Positions 60,918 to 64,000 of a stretch of 64,000 nucleotides of DNA are shown one piece after another (position 1 is the stretch's first letter; the number at the start of each line of letters is the position of its first letter). The notes under the pieces were generated by a model. The model made no database searches and was not told the DNA's origin. It saw nothing but the letters and a program-made list of their open reading frames with translations. The DNA is from CAYWNA01 sp964459305 (lineage in GTDB: Bacteria > Planctomycetota > Planctomycetia > Pirellulales > Pirellulaceae): assembly GCA_964459305.1 (NCBI GenBank), contig CAYWNA010000013.1, positions 1 through 64,000 of the forward strand, read 5' to 3'. The position numbers were made by a program, and so were the translations under genes.

Positions 60918-62273
60918 TCAGCCCACTTTCGCCAACGCGGCGCTGTGGGCTTGGATTCGGCGGACCGCTTCGACGATGTGATCGGTGTCGCTGGGTTCAC
61001 CGAGAAGCAGAGTCTGCGACAGCCCGACGGTCGTCTCACAGACCTGCTTGTTGCCTTTCAGTGCATCGAAGCTGTCACGATAGGCTTTGAGCCGTTCGGC
61101 CGGGAACAGACGTTGGAAGCCGCGCGAATTGATCGCTTGGTCAAGCAGACCGTCGAAGTACTGTTCGCGATAGCCACTACTGGACGGAATACCTTCCGCG
61201 CGAAGGGCCCTTTGAAAATTGCTGCGCGATAGGCCATGGAATCCGTCTGGGTTGTATCGGAACGCGTAGAGATGCCAAACGGGCCGGCTGTTTTCCGGCA
61301 ACCGCACCGGCTCGACTCCGGGGATCTCCCTCAACCCCGCCGTAATCCGATCGGCGTTCTGGCGCCGCCGTTCTGTGTCGGTGAGGAGTTTGTCGACTTG
61401 CTGCCGAAGCATTCTGCCCTGGTAGTGGGTCATCCGATAGTTGAGTCCGCGACTGAAGCAGCCGCTGCCCTTGAATTCCCCGTACCCACGCCCGCAGTTA
61501 TGGTAGGAGCGGGCGCGATCCAACAGTTCCTGGCTGGTGCCGGTGACGGCCCCGCCTTCGCCGGAGGGAATGTGCTTGGAGTTCTGGAAGCTGAAGCAGC
61601 CCAGATCGGCCAGCGTACCACACTTGCGGCCTTTGTACTCGGCCAGCCACGCCTGACACGCATCCTCGACGACGACGAGGTTGTGCTTCTTGGCGATCGC
61701 GTTGATGGGGTCCATGTCGCACGCCATACCGTAGATGTGAACCGGCAGGATAGCACGCGTGCGCTCGGTGATCCGACTCTCGATCGAAGCCGGGTCCATC
61801 GTCAGCGTGGCCGGATCGGTGTCGGCGAACACCGGCAGGGCCTTGTGCGCCAGCACCGCGTTGTACGTTGCGATGAAGGTATAGGGGGAAACGATCACTT
61901 CGTCTCCGGCATCCACGCCCATTGTGTTCAGGGCGGTGAGCAGCGATGTCGTGCCGCTGGCCGTGGCAACGCAATCCTTGGCGCCGAGCAGTTCCGCGTA
62001 GGCTTTCTCGAAATCTCCCACGTGCCCGCTGCCGCCGCCGGTTGACCACCGGCCGCTACGCAACACCTCGACGATTTGGGCCTCCCATGACTCGTCCCAT
62101 TGCGGCCATTTCGGCCAGCCGCCCTTGTGCAAGGGTGTGCCCCCAAGCGCGGCCGGCTTGTCAGCCGCGGCGGCGAAAACCATCGGACTAGCGCCGGCGC
62201 CCAGGCAAGCAAGTGCTGCGGAACCTGCCGCTGTCGTCCGGACGAATTCACGTCGTGTCAGATCGTTTTTCAT
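60918..62273 (-). CDS. Tat-exported DegT/DnrJ/EryC1/StrS-type PLP enzyme, copy 2
   Basis: 451 residues. MKNDLTRREFVRTTAAGSAA is a Tat signal (TRREFV). The aminotransferase domain covers about 60-440 with TASGTTSLLTALNTMGVDAG, VSPYTFIATYNAVLAHK, VEDACQAWLAEYKGRKCGTL, and PLP lysine K233 in LGCFSFQNSKHIPSGEGGAV. Alignment by eye places it closest to copy 1 (shared DACQAW/H context and the FxxQNxK motif). It is 211 bases upstream (in transcription terms) of the oxidoreductase gene and about 180 bases after copy 3, so the three may be separate transcripts within one locus. Confidence 0.88.
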   Translation of the reverse strand: MKNDLTRREFVRTTAAGSAALACLGAGASPMVFAAAADKPAALGGTPLHKGGWPKWPQWDESWEAQIVEVLRSGRWSTGGGSGHVGDFEKAYAELLGAKDCVATASGTTSLLTALNTMGVDAGDEVIVSPYTFIATYNAVLAHKALPVFADTDPATLTMDPASIESRITERTRAILPVHIYGMACDMDPINAIAKKHNLVVVEDACQAWLAEYKGRKCGTLADLGCFSFQNSKHIPSGEGGAVTGTSQELLDRARSYHNCGRGYGEFKGSGCFSRGLNYRMTHYQGRMLRQQVDKLLTDTERRRQNADRITAGLREIPGVEPVRLPENSRPVWHLYAFRYNPDGFHGLSRSNFQRALRAEGIPSSSGYREQYFDGLLDQAINSRGFQRLFPAERLKAYRDSFDALKGNKQVCETTVGLSQTLLLGEPSDTDHIVEAVRRIQAHSAALAKVG

Positions 62274-62321
62274 GGCGTTGATTCTTCCCAGTTAAGGATC
62301 CTCGTAGATCTCGTTGGACCT

Positions 62322-62425
62322 CGTTCCCAAGCTCCGGCTTGGGAACGCATCTCTTGGAAGCTCTGCTTCCTCTCGTGCGAAGCGGAGCTTCGCGGATAGG
62401 GTCCCCAAGCTGGAGCTTGGGGACC
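62322..62425. repeat. Triple hairpin repeat, copy 2
   Basis: CGTTCCCAAGCTC/GAGCTTGGGAACG-like hairpin (62322-62347), GAAGCTCTGCTTC/GAAGCGGAGCTTC (62357-62391) and a third, GGTCCCCAAGCT/AGCTTGGGGACC (about 62400-62425). The first two match copy 1 at 60803. Confidence 0.85.
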
Positions 62426-62456
62426 AGTTGGTAACGCTCCAAACTTCCGCACCAGA

Positions 62457-63812
62457 CTACGCCGTGCGCATGGCCGTATAGACCTTGCGGATGGCCGCAA
62501 TGATGTCTTTCACGTCGTCATCGGTAAAGTTGGGGTCCATGATCACACCGCCAAAACGGTTGATAAAGTCGATGGTGCGCGGGCAGGACTCGGCTCCGTA
62601 TTGGATCGCCTTGCCCTGGGGGGTGTTGAAGGAAGGCCAGTCGGGGTGGATCGTGACCTTGTTCTCGATCCGCGGGTTGCTCGGCAGGATGACCGAGCCG
62701 CCCGGTCCCCTGGCCGCGATTCCCTCGGCCCGCATCGCCCTTAAGAACTGATCGCGGCGTTTGCGATTGCCGTGGTCCAGGAAAACGGTCACGCCCAAGT
62801 CTCCCTCGACGTCCGGCGTCTTCCGGAGCTTCAGGCCGGGCAGGTCGGCGATGCCCTCGCGAACCTTCTTGGCATTCTTCCGCAGTCCGCTGCAGATCGT
62901 TTCGAGCTTCGTTAACTGGCCTTTCAGGACCGCGCCGGTGAATTCGTTCATGCGGAAATTGCACGAAGCGAAGGCCGCCATCAGACCGCCGCCAAGCGAC
63001 TCCTTGTAGGGCGAGCGGATCACGCCTACGTCGTGGAAACGAACGGCTCGCTCGAAGAGTTCCGGATCACTGCTCGTCACGGCGCCGCCTTCGCCCGAGG
63101 TGATGCTTTTGCTGAGTTGGAAGCTGTTGATGCCGATGTCGCCGATCGCGCCGACATATTTGCCCTTGTAGCGGCCTCCCAGGCACTGGGCCGAGTCTTC
63201 CAGGACGCGCAGCTTGTGTTTGCGCGCGATCTCCATGATCGGGTCCATGTCAGCCGTGGTTCCCTGAAGGTGGACGGCGATGATTGCCTTGGTCCGCGGC
63301 GTGATCTTGGCTTCGATCCTCGTCGGGTCGATGTTCAACGACTCGTCGACCTCGACAAAAACCGGCAGGGCTCCCGCAAGGACGATGGCATCGTAGTCGG
63401 CGTACCAGGTCCAGGCGGGCAGAATGACCTCGTCACCGGGCCCGATTTCGAGGGCCCCCATGGCGGTGTAAAGGGCCGTCGTGCCCGACGTCACCCCGAT
63501 GGCATTCTTGACGCCGATGTGCTTTGCGTACGCCTGCTCGAATTGGAGGACCTTCGAGTCTGCGCCTCGCCAGCGGAAGGGAGCCTTCGACTCGAGGACC
63601 TCGATCAATTCTCTCTTCTCGACATCGTCGTAAAACTGAGGCCCATAGGGTCGATAGCTGAGTTGGCCCTTCCGTATCGGCGTGCCGCCGTCGATGGCCA
63701 GCTTCGCCTTGTCATCGGCCGCAGCCCCAGCAGATCCCGCGACGATCGACGCGGCACCCGCGGCGCCGACGGTTGCCAGGAATTCGCGACGGCTTTTCAT
63801 CGGCTTATTCAT
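62457..63812 (-). CDS. Tat-exported DegT/DnrJ/EryC1/StrS-type PLP enzyme, copy 3
   Basis: 451 residues from the ATG at 63812 (AAAGGAC eight bases upstream). MNKPMKSRREFLATVGAAGA is a Tat signal (SRREFL). Aminotransferase landmarks: GVTSGTTALYTAMGALEIGP, PAWTWYADYDAIVLAGALPV, LEDSAQCLGGRYKGKYVGAI, and PLP lysine K235 in GINSFQLSKSITSGEGGAVT. It is the most divergent of the three: its DSAQCLGG segment replaces the DACQAxx of the other two and WTWYADYDA replaces YTFVAT, which suggests a different substrate. It is the first gene of this cluster in the direction of reading. Confidence 0.88.
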   Translation of the reverse strand: MNKPMKSRREFLATVGAAGAASIVAGSAGAAADDKAKLAIDGGTPIRKGQLSYRPYGPQFYDDVEKRELIEVLESKAPFRWRGADSKVLQFEQAYAKHIGVKNAIGVTSGTTALYTAMGALEIGPGDEVILPAWTWYADYDAIVLAGALPVFVEVDESLNIDPTRIEAKITPRTKAIIAVHLQGTTADMDPIMEIARKHKLRVLEDSAQCLGGRYKGKYVGAIGDIGINSFQLSKSITSGEGGAVTSSDPELFERAVRFHDVGVIRSPYKESLGGGLMAAFASCNFRMNEFTGAVLKGQLTKLETICSGLRKNAKKVREGIADLPGLKLRKTPDVEGDLGVTVFLDHGNRKRRDQFLRAMRAEGIAARGPGGSVILPSNPRIENKVTIHPDWPSFNTPQGKAIQYGAESCPRTIDFINRFGGVIMDPNFTDDDVKDIIAAIRKVYTAMRTA

Positions 63813-63849
63813 TGGATTGTCCTTTCTCAAGCGTTGCGTAGTCTTAGGA

Positions 63850-63965
63850 CCGCCCCTTTGGGGCTTTCGGATTCACGTTCCTTTTCCACCCAGGGTTGTG
63901 CGAGGTTCGCTGCACTCATCTCGCTCCACCCTGGGCTGACATAGGGGCACCCCTTCGGGGTTTTC
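63850..63965. repeat. Palindromic/direct repeat element at the window end
   Basis: Two near-copies of a CCACCC[A/T]GGG[T/C]TG block (about 63888 and 63928) and two CCCCTTTGGGG/CCCCTTCGGGG short hairpins flank each other upstream of the last DegT gene. The element may carry into the next window. Confidence 0.6.
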
Positions 63966-64000
63966 GAGGCGTTACAGGTCACACGGCGTAGTGGCGCGCC

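Overview
The window looks like chromosomal DNA of a planctomycete, most like the Pirellulales. Support comes from RFSLRTL-type membrane anchors, DUF1080 proteins, very large secreted beta-propellers, Tat-tagged oxidoreductases and aminotransferases, Ser/Thr kinases with an N-terminal HxxxCxxC finger paired with ECF sigma factors, and many intergenic palindromes. This is a judgement from families; no rRNA or other marker gene is present. I recognised no tRNA, rRNA, CRISPR array, insertion sequence or prophage.

Layout. 0.4-6.8 kb (minus): a SUF iron-sulfur operon in the order ferredoxin, sufB, sufC, sufD, sufS, sufU, sufT. 7.5-9.7 kb (minus): a two-GAF sigma-54 activator. 10.2-14.2 kb (plus): a sigma-70 family factor, a decayed pterin carbinolamine dehydratase, a fusion of two arsenosugar-type glycosyltransferase modules, and a hemolysin III family membrane protein. 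14.5-16.6 kb (minus): four overlapping small genes, three sharing an almost identical 5' anchor module. 16.8-20.1 kb: a zinc-ribbon protein with a clear terminator, a secreted beta-propeller and two small proteins. 20.6-21.0 kb (minus): a secreted Cys/Pro protein made of heptapeptide repeats. 21.1-29.6 kb: two sigma-ECF / Ser-Thr-kinase modules, one in an operon with a secreted LRR/coiled-coil protein, the other a divergent pair.

29.8-46.2 kb is a secreted-protein and carbohydrate region: an unknown exported protein, three DUF1080 domains in two genes, an MFS exporter, two paralogous giant proteins (methyltransferase-like domain plus PQQ-type propeller) and a LamG/(alpha/alpha)6 glycosidase-like protein. 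46.3-49.5 kb holds a lipoprotein, a VTT membrane protein, a frameshifted metallopeptidase-like pseudogene, a DUF4160/DUF2442 pair and a small conserved protein. 49.7-55.9 kb has a parallel beta-helix protein, a DUF4380-like protein, a small exported protein and an alpha-galactosidase interrupted by an in-frame TAG. 56.2-63.8 kb (minus) is an unusual exported cluster: three Tat-tagged DegT-family PLP enzymes, a Tat lipoprotein Gfo/Idh/MocA oxidoreductase and a triple-RidA lipoprotein.

How it fits together (inference): the right half looks like a system for sugar processing outside the cytoplasm, with oxidised (3-keto) sugars suggested by DUF1080 and Gfo/Idh/MocA and amino sugars suggested by DegT. 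The most unusual signals are (1) eight heptanucleotide tandem arrays placed in frame at four equivalent sites of the two giant propeller paralogues, with different heptamers at some equivalent sites; (2) the exported PLP/RidA/oxidoreductase cluster; and (3) the secreted Cys-Pro heptad-repeat protein.
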